This document shows, piece by piece, positions 40,463 through 48,552 of a stretch of 64,000 bases of DNA (the first letter of the stretch is position 1; the number at the start of each line of letters is the position of its first letter). Under the pieces are notes generated by a model, which was given only the letters and a program-made list of their open reading frames with translations, did not search any database and had not been told where the DNA came from. Position numbers and translations under genes: made by a program. Origin of the DNA: Mycolicibacterium celeriflavum (GTDB lineage: Bacteria > Actinomycetota > Actinomycetes > Mycobacteriales > Mycobacteriaceae); NCBI RefSeq assembly GCF_010731795.1, contig NZ_AP022591.1, positions 3,720,001 to 3,784,000 of the forward strand. The letters are read 5' to 3'.

Positions 40463-42046
40463 TCATGAGGCCTCGACGTCGAGATTGTCGCCCGAATGCT
40501 TGTTCGGGATGGTCTGGCGGGGCGCCGGCAGATCTTGAACAAAGGACGACAGCTCACGCGGAGCCGAAATGCGCGAGGGACGCGAGGATTGCGAGGGTTG
40601 TTTGGCCGACACATCTTTGTAGGGCGGATAGATGGTCCACAGCAGCACGTTCCGATGATTTCGAGCGCCATCGTCTTCGATCGCCCAACCCAGACTCCGG
40701 AGCGCAGGTGCGTGCCGTCGCAGGACGGCTGTGACATCCCGGCCGTTCCGAGGCCACTCCTTTGGTCTGCGCCAGGTGTCGCCGGTCGGCGTGACTGTCG
40801 CCAGCAGGTCGCCGCCGGACTTTCCGATGAGTGGTTCCCGGATGTGCAGCCTTAGCTGTTCGATGAACGGGTCGGCGGACAGGCTGTCCTCGGAGAGTTG
40901 ACTGGCGCGTGACAAGTAACGCCGGAAGCCATGGGTCGACAGAATCTCGTCAACGGCCGCCAGCGTGCGACTGAAGTCCGCCATCCGTGGCGACACGTCG
41001 ACCGAAATGGTTTCCAGCCGTTGATGAACCACGGCGGCCAGATCAAGAAGCCCGCCCAAAATGCCTGGTAGAGCCGTGCGCCACTGTTGTCGCATCGTGG
41101 CTTCCGGTTGTCGCATGTGGCGATCAATGCGTCGCAGGTCGACTGTCGCCAGTCGCTCCGCGAGGTCGGGTCGCACTGCGCCGACGTCGATGCCGTTGAT
41201 GATGACGCACCGCCGGAATTTGATCACCGCGAGATCGGAGTCCGTGTACAACGCCCGTTTGACGTTGCCGTCGCCTGTGGCGGCACGGCACAGGGAATCC
41301 GACAACCAGGGCGGAATCGTCGACAGATTGTCCAAGGCAACAACCCACGACCCGGACGCCGCAGTGACCCACGAATCGGAATCACGCGGTGCCTGCCGTA
41401 GGGGAACCGGTGACGGGTCGATGAGATCGACCAGCATGCGTGTGGTTGTGCTCTTGGCGCTGCCCTGCTCGGCGAACAGCGCCAAGATCGGGTGTGGGAC
41501 GTCGGTCTGGACAAGAGCGGCAATGAGGGCAGCGAGGAGGACCGGTCGGTCTTCGAAGTCGACGTTGACGAAATCCCAGAGCTTCTCGATATCCCCGCCC
41601 TGAGCCGGCAGCGGCATCGCTCCGGTCAACTTGGTGCGTAGAAAGCGCACAGGTGCCCGCTCGGTCAGCGTCCACCGGCCCTGTCGGATACGAATCACCT
41701 GGCCGTTGGGTAGTCCGGTATCGATGTAGATCGTGCCGTCATCGTCAGCGACGCGGAGGTTCAGGCGTTCGGGCGGCTTCGTGGCAGCCAATCCTTCAAG
41801 GATCAGCGTGGCGTCAGTCAGGGCCTGGCCGCCGGCGACCGCGCCGGTCTCGGCGAAGTACCGTGCGGCTAGGTCGGCGCGTAGACCGGCCTTGCCGGCG
41901 CGGAGGAGCATGACCAAGTGCGGGCGATCGCGGTCAGCTCCGAACGGCTCACCCTCATCGGAGAGTCCGAGCAGGTAGCGTTCCTGTGCCATGCCGACCA
42001 AGCGCGCGGCCACCGACTTCTTGTCCGTCTCGGTGTTGTCGCTCAT
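40463..42046 (-). CDS. Replication-type P-loop ATPase (primase/helicase-like)
   Basis: A 527-residue protein. Walker A is Glu-Gln-Gly-Ser-Ala-Lys-Ser-Thr-Thr near residue 205, and Walker B-like Val-Val-Ala-Leu-Asp-Asn-Leu-Ser-Thr is near 250. A sensor-like Arg-Arg-Cys-Val-Ile-Ile-Asn-Gly follows, then Asp-Leu-Ala-Glu-Arg-Leu. This layout matches phage and plasmid D5/SF3-like ATPases that start replication of small elements. The N-terminal 100 residues could be a degenerate primase-associated domain. It lies next to xis and int, as the rep gene does in pSAM2-like actinobacterial elements. Basic C-terminal tail. Confidence 0.75.
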   Translation of the reverse strand: MSDNTETDKKSVAARLVGMAQERYLLGLSDEGEPFGADRDRPHLVMLLRAGKAGLRADLAARYFAETGAVAGGQALTDATLILEGLAATKPPERLNLRVADDDGTIYIDTGLPNGQVIRIRQGRWTLTERAPVRFLRTKLTGAMPLPAQGGDIEKLWDFVNVDFEDRPVLLAALIAALVQTDVPHPILALFAEQGSAKSTTTRMLVDLIDPSPVPLRQAPRDSDSWVTAASGSWVVALDNLSTIPPWLSDSLCRAATGDGNVKRALYTDSDLAVIKFRRCVIINGIDVGAVRPDLAERLATVDLRRIDRHMRQPEATMRQQWRTALPGILGGLLDLAAVVHQRLETISVDVSPRMADFSRTLAAVDEILSTHGFRRYLSRASQLSEDSLSADPFIEQLRLHIREPLIGKSGGDLLATVTPTGDTWRRPKEWPRNGRDVTAVLRRHAPALRSLGWAIEDDGARNHRNVLLWTIYPPYKDVSAKQPSQSSRPSRISAPRELSSFVQDLPAPRQTIPNKHSGDNLDVEAS

Positions 42047-42137
42047 AGGATTTCCTGCACACCGTGCTTATGCAGGCTGCGTTGACGAGCTATTCTCATG
42101 TGGAACTTCCGTGTCGGATGATCAGGTGGTTCGAACA

Positions 42138-42165
42138 AAGACCTCGGCTAGGCCCCGGGGTCTTT
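42138..42165. terminator. Bidirectional hairpin terminator
   Basis: AAAGACC(t)CGG pairs with CCG(g)GGTCTTT across a 6-base loop, followed by TTT on the plus strand and preceded by AAA. It sits just past the stop of the excisionase gene and before the ATPase gene, so it likely ends xis transcription. Confidence 0.65.
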
Positions 42166-42179
42166 TTCGTGGGCGCGGT

Positions 42180-42377
42180 TCACGCGGCGTCTCCGCCTCC
42201 CCGCCGGGTCGCGGTTTCTTGTTCCGCGATCCATCGCAGTACCTCGTCGCGCCGGTACACGACCCGGCGGCCCAAGGTGAAACTGGCCGGCCCGATATCG
42301 CAGTGGCGCCAGTAGCGGAGAGTTCCAACGGGGACGCCGATGATGTCCGAAACCTGTTTGGCGCTCAGTAGATCCAT
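42180..42377 (-). CDS. Excisionase-type MerR/HTH_17 protein
   Basis: A 65-residue winged-helix protein: Leu-Leu-Ser-Ala-Lys-Gln-Val-Ser-Asp-Ile-Ile-Gly-Val-Pro, Thr-Leu-Arg-Tyr-Trp-Arg, and Gly-Arg-Arg-Val-Val-Tyr-Arg-Arg-Asp-Glu-Val-Leu-Arg-Trp-Ile. The ATG at 42377 has GAGGAG 7 bases before it. Divergent from, and adjacent to, the integrase, the usual place for an excision factor that bends att DNA and may also control int. Confidence 0.82.
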   Translation of the reverse strand: MDLLSAKQVSDIIGVPVGTLRYWRHCDIGPASFTLGRRVVYRRDEVLRWIAEQETATRRGGGDAA

Positions 42378-42544
42378 GTAGCTGCTCCTCAATGGTGGGT
42401 TCTGTCAACGAATCCAACGGTGGTGGTGGCGCCCTGCATTTGTCCACCAGTACCCTCAACTTCGCCTACAAATTGACTTCAGCCGAACGCTTTCGTCGGC
42501 TGTCGGTGGTCGGTGTGAAACTGGCGGTAGAGGAGGTGGTCGAC

Positions 42545-43714
42545 TTGCAGCGACGAAACCGTCGGGCTGGTGTCGAGGACCGGTGGCGTCGATCAGACGG
42601 GAGCCCCACCGCACGTAGCGGTATGGGCCGCCGCTGGTTGGCCCGTTACGTCGACGATCAAGGCGGGGAGAACACGCGTTCGTTCGACCGCAAGGTGGAC
42701 GCTCAGGCCTTTCTCAATGAGATCACGGCCGCTCAGACGATCGGCACCTATGTCGCGCCGAAAGCCGGGCGCATCACCGTCCGTGAGCTGCATGGGAAAT
42801 GGCTTGGCACACAGGGTCATTTGAAGGAGACGACGGTTGCGACACGCGCATTCGCCTGGTCGGGCTACGTCGAAGGCCGGTGGGCCGCGGTCGCTGTAGC
42901 CGACGTGCAATCGTCGGATATCAGGGCGTGGGTGCAGCAATTGGCGGCGGGCGGAGCCAAACCGGCCACCATCGAGAACGCGCTCAGCGTCCTGAGGCAG
43001 ATCTTGGAGATGGCCGTCGACGATCGACGGATCCCCCGCAATCCGTGCACAGGAGTGAAGTCGCCGCGACGACAGCACCGAGCGCGGGGCTACCTGACAC
43101 ACCAGCAGGTGGAGCTTCTGGCCCGCGAGGTCGGCGAGTACGCCGTTGTTGTTCGATTCCTGGCCTACACCGGGCTGCGCTGGGGCGAGATGGCAGCGCT
43201 ACGGGTGGAGTCCTTCGACATGCTCCGCCGGAGGGTAAATATCCGTGAGGCGGTCGCCGAGGTCAAGGGACGTGTGGTGTGGTCGTCACCCAAATCCCAC
43301 GAGCGTCGCTCGGTGCCCTTCCCTGCGTTCCTTGCTGATCCGCTGGCCGCGATCATGATCGGCAAGCGACGAGACGATTTGGTGTTCACGTCACCCGGCG
43401 GAGCATTGTTGCGAGTGTCGACGTGGCGGCCGCGGGTGTTCAACATGGCTGTCCAACGGCTTCAGGAAGCAGACCCGGCGTATCCCACCGTCACGCCTCA
43501 CGACCTTCGTCATACGGCAGCGTCCTTGTCGATCAGCGCCGGGGCCAACGTCAAGGCTGTTCAGACGATGCTGGGACACGCTTCTGCGGTCTTGACCCTG
43601 GATACGTATGCCGACCTGTTCCCCGACGACCTGGAGCAAGTTTCAGTTGCACTAGATGCCGCGCGAATGCGGTCTCTGGCAGCCACTGCGGACCAGCTGC
43701 GGACTGGGAAGTAA
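42545..43714 (+). CDS. Tyrosine recombinase (integrase)
   Basis: A 389-residue site-specific recombinase. The N-terminal arm-binding/AP2-like part (Trp-Leu-Ala-Arg-Tyr-Val-Asp) is followed by a core-binding SAM-like domain. The catalytic domain holds Arg (Thr-Gly-Leu-Arg-Trp-Gly-Glu), His-Asp-Leu-Arg-His, Leu-Gly-His and the nucleophile in Asp-Thr-Tyr-Ala-Asp. The start is most likely the TTG at 42545, 8 bases after AGGAGG; the frame is open back to 42392 but without a ribosome site. It ends 52 bases before the 3' end of tRNA-Pro, its probable attachment site. Confidence 0.92.
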   Translation: MQRRNRRAGVEDRWRRSDGSPTARSGMGRRWLARYVDDQGGENTRSFDRKVDAQAFLNEITAAQTIGTYVAPKAGRITVRELHGKWLGTQGHLKETTVATRAFAWSGYVEGRWAAVAVADVQSSDIRAWVQQLAAGGAKPATIENALSVLRQILEMAVDDRRIPRNPCTGVKSPRRQHRARGYLTHQQVELLAREVGEYAVVVRFLAYTGLRWGEMAALRVESFDMLRRRVNIREAVAEVKGRVVWSSPKSHERRSVPFPAFLADPLAAIMIGKRRDDLVFTSPGGALLRVSTWRPRVFNMAVQRLQEADPAYPTVTPHDLRHTAASLSISAGANVKAVQTMLGHASAVLTLDTYADLFPDDLEQVSVALDAARMRSLAATADQLRTGK

Positions 43715-43716
43715 GA

Positions 43717-43747
43717 AGGCCCCGACCGGAATTCCCGGTCAGGGCCT
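43717..43747. terminator. Strong hairpin between integrase and tRNA-Pro
   Basis: AGGCCC(c)GACCGG pairs with CCGGTC(a)GGGCCT across a 5-base loop (one internal mismatch), starting 3 bases after the integrase stop. There is no long T run. It should end both the integrase and tRNA transcripts. Confidence 0.65.
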
Positions 43748-43766
43748 CTACCTGCGATCACACGAG

Positions 43767-43840
<74 letters not shown>

Positions 43841-43918
43841 CGTGAAGCCACGACAGCGTATCGCACCGGCCTGGTGCGGGGCCAAACGCTTACCGCGGAC
43901 CCGATGGACGACCGCGAC

Positions 43919-43966
43919 TTCTGCACCAGGGCTGTGATTCGTTCCGAGGACGACCCTGGTGCAGAA
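43919..43966. repeat. 13-bp perfect inverted repeat
   Basis: TTCTGCACCAGGG (43919-43931) and CCCTGGTGCAGAA (43954-43966) form a perfect 13-bp stem with a 22-base loop, 25 bases past the stop of the minus-strand SHOCT gene. It could terminate that gene or be a copy of a dispersed intergenic repeat. Confidence 0.7.
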
Positions 43967-43990
43967 ATCACGACGCACGCCTCAAACGCT

Positions 43991-44254
43991 TTAGCGGCGG
44001 GTGTCCCTCAGCACGGCCAGACGCTCGCGGTACTCGGCCTCGGTGACCTCGCCCTTGGCGTACGAGTCACGCAGCGTGCGAATGCCGTGGCTGCCGCGGA
44101 AACGGCGCGCGGCGTAGACGATGCCGACGATGACGAGTGTCCAGAAGGTCAAAGGAATGAGCAGGAACCACGGGTTCCAGTCGTGGTCGGCGAACCGGCC
44201 GCCGTGCTCGGCGAGAAACGTGGTTGTGGTTGGGATGATTTCGTAGATGTTCAT
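43991..44254 (-). CDS. Small SHOCT-domain membrane protein
   Basis: An 87-residue protein with one transmembrane helix (about residues 28-49, Phe-Leu-Leu-Ile-Pro-Leu-Thr-Phe-Trp) and a C-terminal SHOCT motif (Leu-Arg-Asp-Ser-Tyr-Ala-Lys-Gly-Glu-Val-Thr-Glu-Ala-Glu-Tyr). SHOCT modules are thought to mediate oligomerisation. The ATG at 44254 is used. It lies downstream of a two-component system on the same strand, 79 bases away, and may be part of its transcript or its target, as in bacitracin/cell-envelope stress systems. Confidence 0.8.
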   Translation of the reverse strand: MNIYEIIPTTTTFLAEHGGRFADHDWNPWFLLIPLTFWTLVIVGIVYAARRFRGSHGIRTLRDSYAKGEVTEAEYRERLAVLRDTRR

Positions 44255-44333
44255 GGCATCGAGCCTGCCGCTGACGGGTCGGCGCCGCATCGGCCTGTGG
44301 TCGGCAACTGCCATACGCCGCCGCGCGTAGTCG

Positions 44334-45005
44334 TCAGCCCTGCCACCCGGGCCGTACCAGGCCGGTCTCGTAGGCCATCACCACCAGCTGGGTGCGGTCG
44401 CGGGCGCCCAGCTTGGTCAGGATCCGGCTGACGTGGGTCCGCGCGGTGGCCGGGCTCATGAACAACCGCTGCCCGATCTCGGCGTTGTTCAGGCCCTCGG
44501 CCACCAGCGCCATCACCTCGCGCTCCCGCGTCGTCAAGTCGGCCAGCGCGGCCGGCGACCCGGCGGGCGCCTTGGTTCGGGCGGCGAACTCCGCCACCAG
44601 CCGACGCGTCACCGACGGCGACAGCAGCGCGTCGCCCTCGGCGACCACCCGCACCGCCCGCACCAGTTCGATCGGCTCGGTGTGCTTGACCAGGAAGCCG
44701 CTCGCCCCGGCGCGCATCGCGTCGAACACGTACTCGTCGAGTTCGAACGTCGTCAGTACCACCACCCGCACTCCGCTGAGCGCCGGGTCGGCCACGATCG
44801 CCCGCGTCGCGGCCAGCCCGTCCATCTCCGGCATCCGGATGTCCATCAGCACCACGTCAGGCCGATGTTCGCGCGCGGACGCCAGCGCAGCGGTCCCGGT
44901 ATCGGCCTCCGCGACCACCTCGATGTCGTCCTGCGCGTCGAGTAGCGCGGCGAAGCCCGCCCGCACCAGCGCCTGGTCATCAGCGACAACTACCCGAATC
45001 GTCAT
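44334..45005 (-). CDS. NarL/LuxR-type response regulator
   Basis: A 223-residue regulator. The receiver domain has the acidic pair Asp-Asp at 9-10, the phosphoacceptor Asp in Leu-Met-Asp-Ile-Arg-Met-Pro near 54, a Thr-Thr switch and Lys in Phe-Leu-Val-Lys. The C-terminal LuxR helix-turn-helix reads Leu-Thr-Thr-Arg-Glu-Arg-Glu-Val ... Ala-Thr-Ala-Arg-Thr-His-Val-Ser. The ATG at 45005 overlaps the kinase stop (ATGA). Its partner is the kinase directly upstream. Confidence 0.95.
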   Translation of the reverse strand: MTIRVVVADDQALVRAGFAALLDAQDDIEVVAEADTGTAALASAREHRPDVVLMDIRMPEMDGLAATRAIVADPALSGVRVVVLTTFELDEYVFDAMRAGASGFLVKHTEPIELVRAVRVVAEGDALLSPSVTRRLVAEFAARTKAPAGSPAALADLTTREREVMALVAEGLNNAEIGQRLFMSPATARTHVSRILTKLGARDRTQLVVMAYETGLVRPGWQG

Positions 45006-46183
45006 GTCGCCTCGTCACTTTCGGCCGCTAATGGAAGAGAGGCCCGTACGCTGAATGCGCCGCCGGGATGCCGGTGCACCGACAGTTCGCCGCCCAGCGC
45101 GCGGGCCCGCTCTCGCATGCCGACGATGCCACTGCCTCCCGACGGTGGCCCGGAGTTGAGCGGACGTCCGTCGTTGTCGACCGCGACGGTCAACGTGTCG
45201 GGTCCGTAAGTGATTGTGACGGAGGCGTGTTCGGCCGTCGAATGCCGTACCACGTTCGTCAATGACTCCTGAACGATGCGGGCTGCCGCGACGTCGATCA
45301 CCGCGGGCACCGGACGCGGTTCGCCGCGGACCGCAGTGGTCACCGTCAATCCCGTCGCGCGGGCGGTGCCGACCAGGCCGTCCAGATCGGCGATCCCAGG
45401 GGTCGGGGCGGTCGGTTGGCCCTGCTCGGTGCGCAGCGCGTCGACCAACGAGTGCACATCCGAGATCGCTTGCCGGCTGGCATCTTTGATGGCAGCGAGC
45501 GCAGGACCGGCTCGCTCCGGATGGCGGTCGAGCAATTCCAGCGCAACCGATGACTGCACGTTGATCATCGACAGGCTGTGCGCAAGTACGTCGTGCAGCT
45601 CCCGCGCGATGGACAGCCGCGCCTGCGTGGCCTGGCGCTCGTGCTCGGCCTGCGCCTCCCGCGCCATCGCGGCCTTGCGCTGACGACGCGCGACGATCAC
45701 CGCGCGCCGCTGCCGGATACCCTCGGCGACCGCCACGAGCACGATCAGCCACGCCGCGATTGCGCCGATCGCAACGGCGGGCGGTGGCTCCTCGCCCCGA
45801 AGCAGGGGGATCAGCCAGACCACCGCCGCCCAGCCCAGCAGCGGCAGCGGATAGCTACGCCAGCGTGGACCCGTGACGGCCGCGGTCAGAAACGCCACGA
45901 TCAGCGATGCGAAGACCGGTCCCACCCGGAACCCCGCCGCCAGGTAGACCATGGTGATCGCGAGCACGGTCAGCAGCACCGCGTACGGGTAGACGGTGCG
46001 CAGCAGCAGCGCCACCGGGCCGGCGATCAGCAACAGGTAGCCGAACCAGTTGAGTGGCACCCAGTGCAGATCCGGTCCACGGCGGTGCCGCGGTCCGGCA
46101 GTGCCTGCGAGCTGGACCGCCGCCACCACCACCGGGATCAGCCACACCGCTGGGCGGCGCAGCTCATCCAGGACGCGGTCCAT
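45002..46183 (-). CDS. Membrane sensor histidine kinase (HisKA_3/NarL type)
   Basis: A 393-residue kinase. Up to five or six hydrophobic helices fill residues 10-165. A coiled region leads to the dimerisation motif Ala-Arg-Glu-Leu-His-Asp-Val-Leu-Ala-His, where the first His is the phosphosite. The ATPase part has Gln-Glu-Ser-Leu-Thr-Asn (N box), Val-Asn-Asp-Asn-like Val-Asp-Asn-Asp-Gly and Gly-Ser-Gly-Ile-Val-Gly-Met-Arg-Glu-Arg. The ATG at 46183 is chosen over upstream in-frame starts. Coupled to the response regulator. The stimulus is unknown; a membrane-embedded sensor suggests envelope stress. Confidence 0.93.
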   Translation of the reverse strand: MDRVLDELRRPAVWLIPVVVAAVQLAGTAGPRHRRGPDLHWVPLNWFGYLLLIAGPVALLLRTVYPYAVLLTVLAITMVYLAAGFRVGPVFASLIVAFLTAAVTGPRWRSYPLPLLGWAAVVWLIPLLRGEEPPPAVAIGAIAAWLIVLVAVAEGIRQRRAVIVARRQRKAAMAREAQAEHERQATQARLSIARELHDVLAHSLSMINVQSSVALELLDRHPERAGPALAAIKDASRQAISDVHSLVDALRTEQGQPTAPTPGIADLDGLVGTARATGLTVTTAVRGEPRPVPAVIDVAAARIVQESLTNVVRHSTAEHASVTITYGPDTLTVAVDNDGRPLNSGPPSGGSGIVGMRERARALGGELSVHRHPGGAFSVRASLPLAAESDEAT

Positions 46184-46317
46184 ACCCGAAACGTAGTAGG
46201 GCGCGGGCCGTCCTGGCGTCCACGCAGAGGCGTACATCACGACACGCCGGGGGAAGCAATGGGGTTGTCGGTGGCGTTATGCACACTGACGGCAGGAACC
46301 GACGAAGCGAGGACGAG

Positions 46318-46515
46318 ATGACTGGTCTTGGCGCATCCATCTATCTAGGTTTCTTCGTGCTCGCCGCGGTGTGGCTGTTCCTCACCTCGGACGGCCCGCT
46401 GAGCGGCGGAGCCGACGATCAGGACCAGCGTCCCGAGCGTTCGAACTCGACCAACTCCGACGCGAACTCCGAGGCGTCCAACCCCTGGCTGGTCAGCCAC
46501 TCGTCGCAGAAGTAG
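46318..46515 (+). CDS. Small single-pass membrane protein, tail overlaps the next gene
   Basis: A 65-residue open frame with GAGGA 6 bases before the ATG. The N-terminus has one hydrophobic helix (Ile-Tyr-Leu-Gly-Phe-Phe-Val-Leu-Ala-Ala-Val-Trp-Leu-Phe-Leu), and the rest is polar, Asn/Ser-rich. The last 32 codons are antisense to the 3' end of the cysteine-synthase-like gene, which is unusual. It diverges from the histidine kinase. It may be a real small protein with a relaxed tail; evidence is moderate. Confidence 0.45.
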   Translation: MTGLGASIYLGFFVLAAVWLFLTSDGPLSGGADDQDQRPERSNSTNSDANSEASNPWLVSHSSQK

Positions 46516-47525
46516 GTGTCCGCGTAGCGGTCGCCGCTGTCGGCCAGCAGCGTCACCACCGAACCACTGCGCCCTGCGGTCATCATCTCCGCCAAGAGGC
46601 CGAACGCGCCCCACAGATTCGTCCCGGTCGACGGCCCCACCCGCCGGCCCAGCACCCTGCTGGCGTGCCGAGCGGCAGCCACCGAGGCGGCATCCGGCAC
46701 GACCACCATGCGGTCGACCACGCCGGGCAGGAACGACGGTTCCACTCGCGGCCGGCCGATACCCTCGATCCGCGACGACATCCCGGTCACCACATCACCG
46801 CGGCCCTGCGCGTAGGCGGGGAAGAACGCCGAGTTCTCCGGGTCGACCACGCACAGCCGGGTCCGGTGGCGCCGATACCTGATGTAGCGGCCGATGGTGG
46901 CGCTGGTGCCGCCCGTGCCGGCGCCCACCACGATCCAGTCGGGCACGGGATGCGCCTCGTCGCGCATCTGCTCGAAGATCGACTCGGCGATGTTGTTGTT
47001 GCCACGCCAGTCGGTGGCCCGCTCGGCGTTGGTGAACTGATCGATGTAATGTCCGCCGGTCTCTTCGGCGAGCCGTTCCGCCTCGGCGTAAACCTGACTG
47101 GACTCCGCCACGAAATGGCAACGCCCGCCTTGTGATTCGATCAAGGCGATCTTGCTCGCGCTCGTCGAGGACGGCATCACGGCGATGAACGGCAAGCCGA
47201 GCAGCGCCGCGAAGTACGCCTCCGACACCGCTGTCGATCCTGACGACGCTTCGATGATCGTGGTGTTCTCGTCGATCCAGCCGTTGCACAGCGCGTACAG
47301 AAACAGCGATCGCGCCAATCGGTGCTTGAGACTGCCCGTGATGTGGGTGGTCTCGTCCTTGAGGTACAACTGCAGGTCGCAGCCGTCGCACCAGGCCGAA
47401 GGCAGCGGATACCGCAGCAGATGGGTGTCGGCGCTACGGCGTGCGTCGGCCTCGATCAACCGGACCGCCTCGTGCACCCACATGCGTGGACCGCTGCGAC
47501 TGGCTGTCAGGGCCGTGTCGGTCAC
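46419..47525 (-). CDS. Cysteine-synthase-like PLP enzyme (Rv3684 orthologue)
   Basis: A 368-residue fold-type II PLP enzyme. The Schiff-base Lys lies in Thr-Gly-Ser-Leu-Lys-His-Arg. The substrate loop is Ala-Ser-Ser-Gly-Ser-Thr-Ala, and the phosphate-binding loop is Gly-Ala-Gly-Thr-Gly-Gly-Thr-Ser-Ala. The N-terminal extension has Trp-Cys-Asp-Gly-Cys. This matches the lyase-like protein of the Rv3684 locus; desulfhydrase activity has been discussed for it, but the sequence does not decide. The GTG at 47525 overlaps the stop of the upstream phosphoesterase gene. Confidence 0.88.
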   Translation of the reverse strand: MTDTALTASRSGPRMWVHEAVRLIEADARRSADTHLLRYPLPSAWCDGCDLQLYLKDETTHITGSLKHRLARSLFLYALCNGWIDENTTIIEASSGSTAVSEAYFAALLGLPFIAVMPSSTSASKIALIESQGGRCHFVAESSQVYAEAERLAEETGGHYIDQFTNAERATDWRGNNNIAESIFEQMRDEAHPVPDWIVVGAGTGGTSATIGRYIRYRRHRTRLCVVDPENSAFFPAYAQGRGDVVTGMSSRIEGIGRPRVEPSFLPGVVDRMVVVPDAASVAAARHASRVLGRRVGPSTGTNLWGAFGLLAEMMTAGRSGSVVTLLADSGDRYADTYFCDEWLTSQGLDASEFASELVEFERSGRWS

Positions 47526-48481
47526 CGCACCGAGACGCTCGGATGGGATATGCCCGCCCGAGTGTCCGCGTCCCGGCCGCCGATCGGCGTCGCGACCAGT
47601 GTCAGCAGCGTGGCCTCGGGACGGCAGCAGAACCGCAGCGGAGCGTACGGCGAGGTGCCGATGCCCGCCGAGACGTGCAGTTGGGTGCGCACGCCCCACC
47701 GTGATGGTCCCTTGACCCGCGAGCGGTCCAAGCCACAGTTGGTCACCAAGGCGCCGTAGAACGGCAGGCACAACTGCCCGCCGTGCGTGTGGCCGGCCAT
47801 CACCAGCTGGTACCCGTCGGCGGCGAACCGGTCGAGGACCCGCGGCTCCGGCGAATGCGTCAGCCCCAGCGTGAGGTTGGCGGCTGGGCTGGCGGGGCCG
47901 GCGATGGTCTCGTAGCGGTCCCGCGACAGATGCGGATCGTCGACGCCGGCCGCTGCAATGTGCAGGCCGCGCACCTCCAGCTCACGGCGGGTGTGCGTCA
48001 CGTCGAGCCAGCCGCGCTCGGTGAACGCCGCCCGCAGGTCCTGCCACGGCAGCGGTTCACCGTGGATGCGGTGACCGGGCCGGGTGATGTAGTTGAGGGG
48101 GTTCTTCGGCCGGGGTCCGAAATAGTCGTTGCTGCCGAACACGAAGACACCCGGGACCGACAGCAACTCCGACAGCGACTGCACCACCGCGGGCACCGCC
48201 TTGGCGTGCGCCAGGTTGTCACCGGTGTTGACCACCAGGTCGGGTTCCAGAGCCGCCAGTTCCCGCAGCCAGGCCTGTTTGCGGCGCTGTCCGGGACGCA
48301 TGTGAATGTCGCTGATGTGCAGCACCTTCAGCGGCGACGACCCCGGCGAGAGCACCGGCATCGTCAATTCCCGCACGGCGAATGCGTTGCGCTCGATCAG
48401 CGAGGCGTAGCCGATGCCGGCCGCCAGCGCACCGGCGGAGGCCGCGGCGGAGTTCTTCAGGATCGTCGAACGGGCGGACAT
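47522..48481 (-). CDS. Calcineurin-like metallophosphoesterase (Rv3683 orthologue)
   Basis: A 319-residue protein. An N-terminal hydrophobic helix (about 12-28) may anchor it to the membrane. The dimetal motifs are Ser-Asp-Ile-His near 52, Asn-Thr-Gly-Asp-Asn, Gly-Ser-Asn-Asp-Tyr (where Gly-Asn-His is more usual), and Ala-Gly-His-Thr-His-Gly-Gly-Gln. It hydrolyses an undefined phosphoester, possibly a lipid precursor. Next to ponA2 and overlapping the cysteine-synthase-like gene, as in M. tuberculosis. Confidence 0.9.
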   Translation of the reverse strand: MSARSTILKNSAAASAGALAAGIGYASLIERNAFAVRELTMPVLSPGSSPLKVLHISDIHMRPGQRRKQAWLRELAALEPDLVVNTGDNLAHAKAVPAVVQSLSELLSVPGVFVFGSNDYFGPRPKNPLNYITRPGHRIHGEPLPWQDLRAAFTERGWLDVTHTRRELEVRGLHIAAAGVDDPHLSRDRYETIAGPASPAANLTLGLTHSPEPRVLDRFAADGYQLVMAGHTHGGQLCLPFYGALVTNCGLDRSRVKGPSRWGVRTQLHVSAGIGTSPYAPLRFCCRPEATLLTLVATPIGGRDADTRAGISHPSVSVR

Positions 48482-48552
48482 GCTGCAGAGCCTACTGCCA
48501 GCCGCGCCGAGTCACCGCCTTCACCCGGTCCGCGGCGCGCAACCGCAGCCGA

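Larger units (their letters stand above)
36138..43766. mobile_element. Small integrative element at tRNA-Pro
   Basis: The right end carries integrase and excisionase next to the 3' end of tRNA-Pro(CGG), the classic target of tyrosine-integrase elements. Leftward come a replication-type ATPase, small unknown proteins and a three-gene cargo operon. No capsid, tail, portal, FtsK/TraB or relaxase genes are seen, so it looks like a satellite or mobilisable element rather than a complete prophage or ICE. The left end is placed before the zinc-knuckle gene by content only; no att repeat was found, and the true end may lie elsewhere. Confidence 0.55.

Noticed and set aside
42392..42544. Upstream extension of the integrase
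   Set aside because: No ribosome site near 42392, and composition differs from integrase N-termini; AGGAGG before the TTG at 42545 decides.
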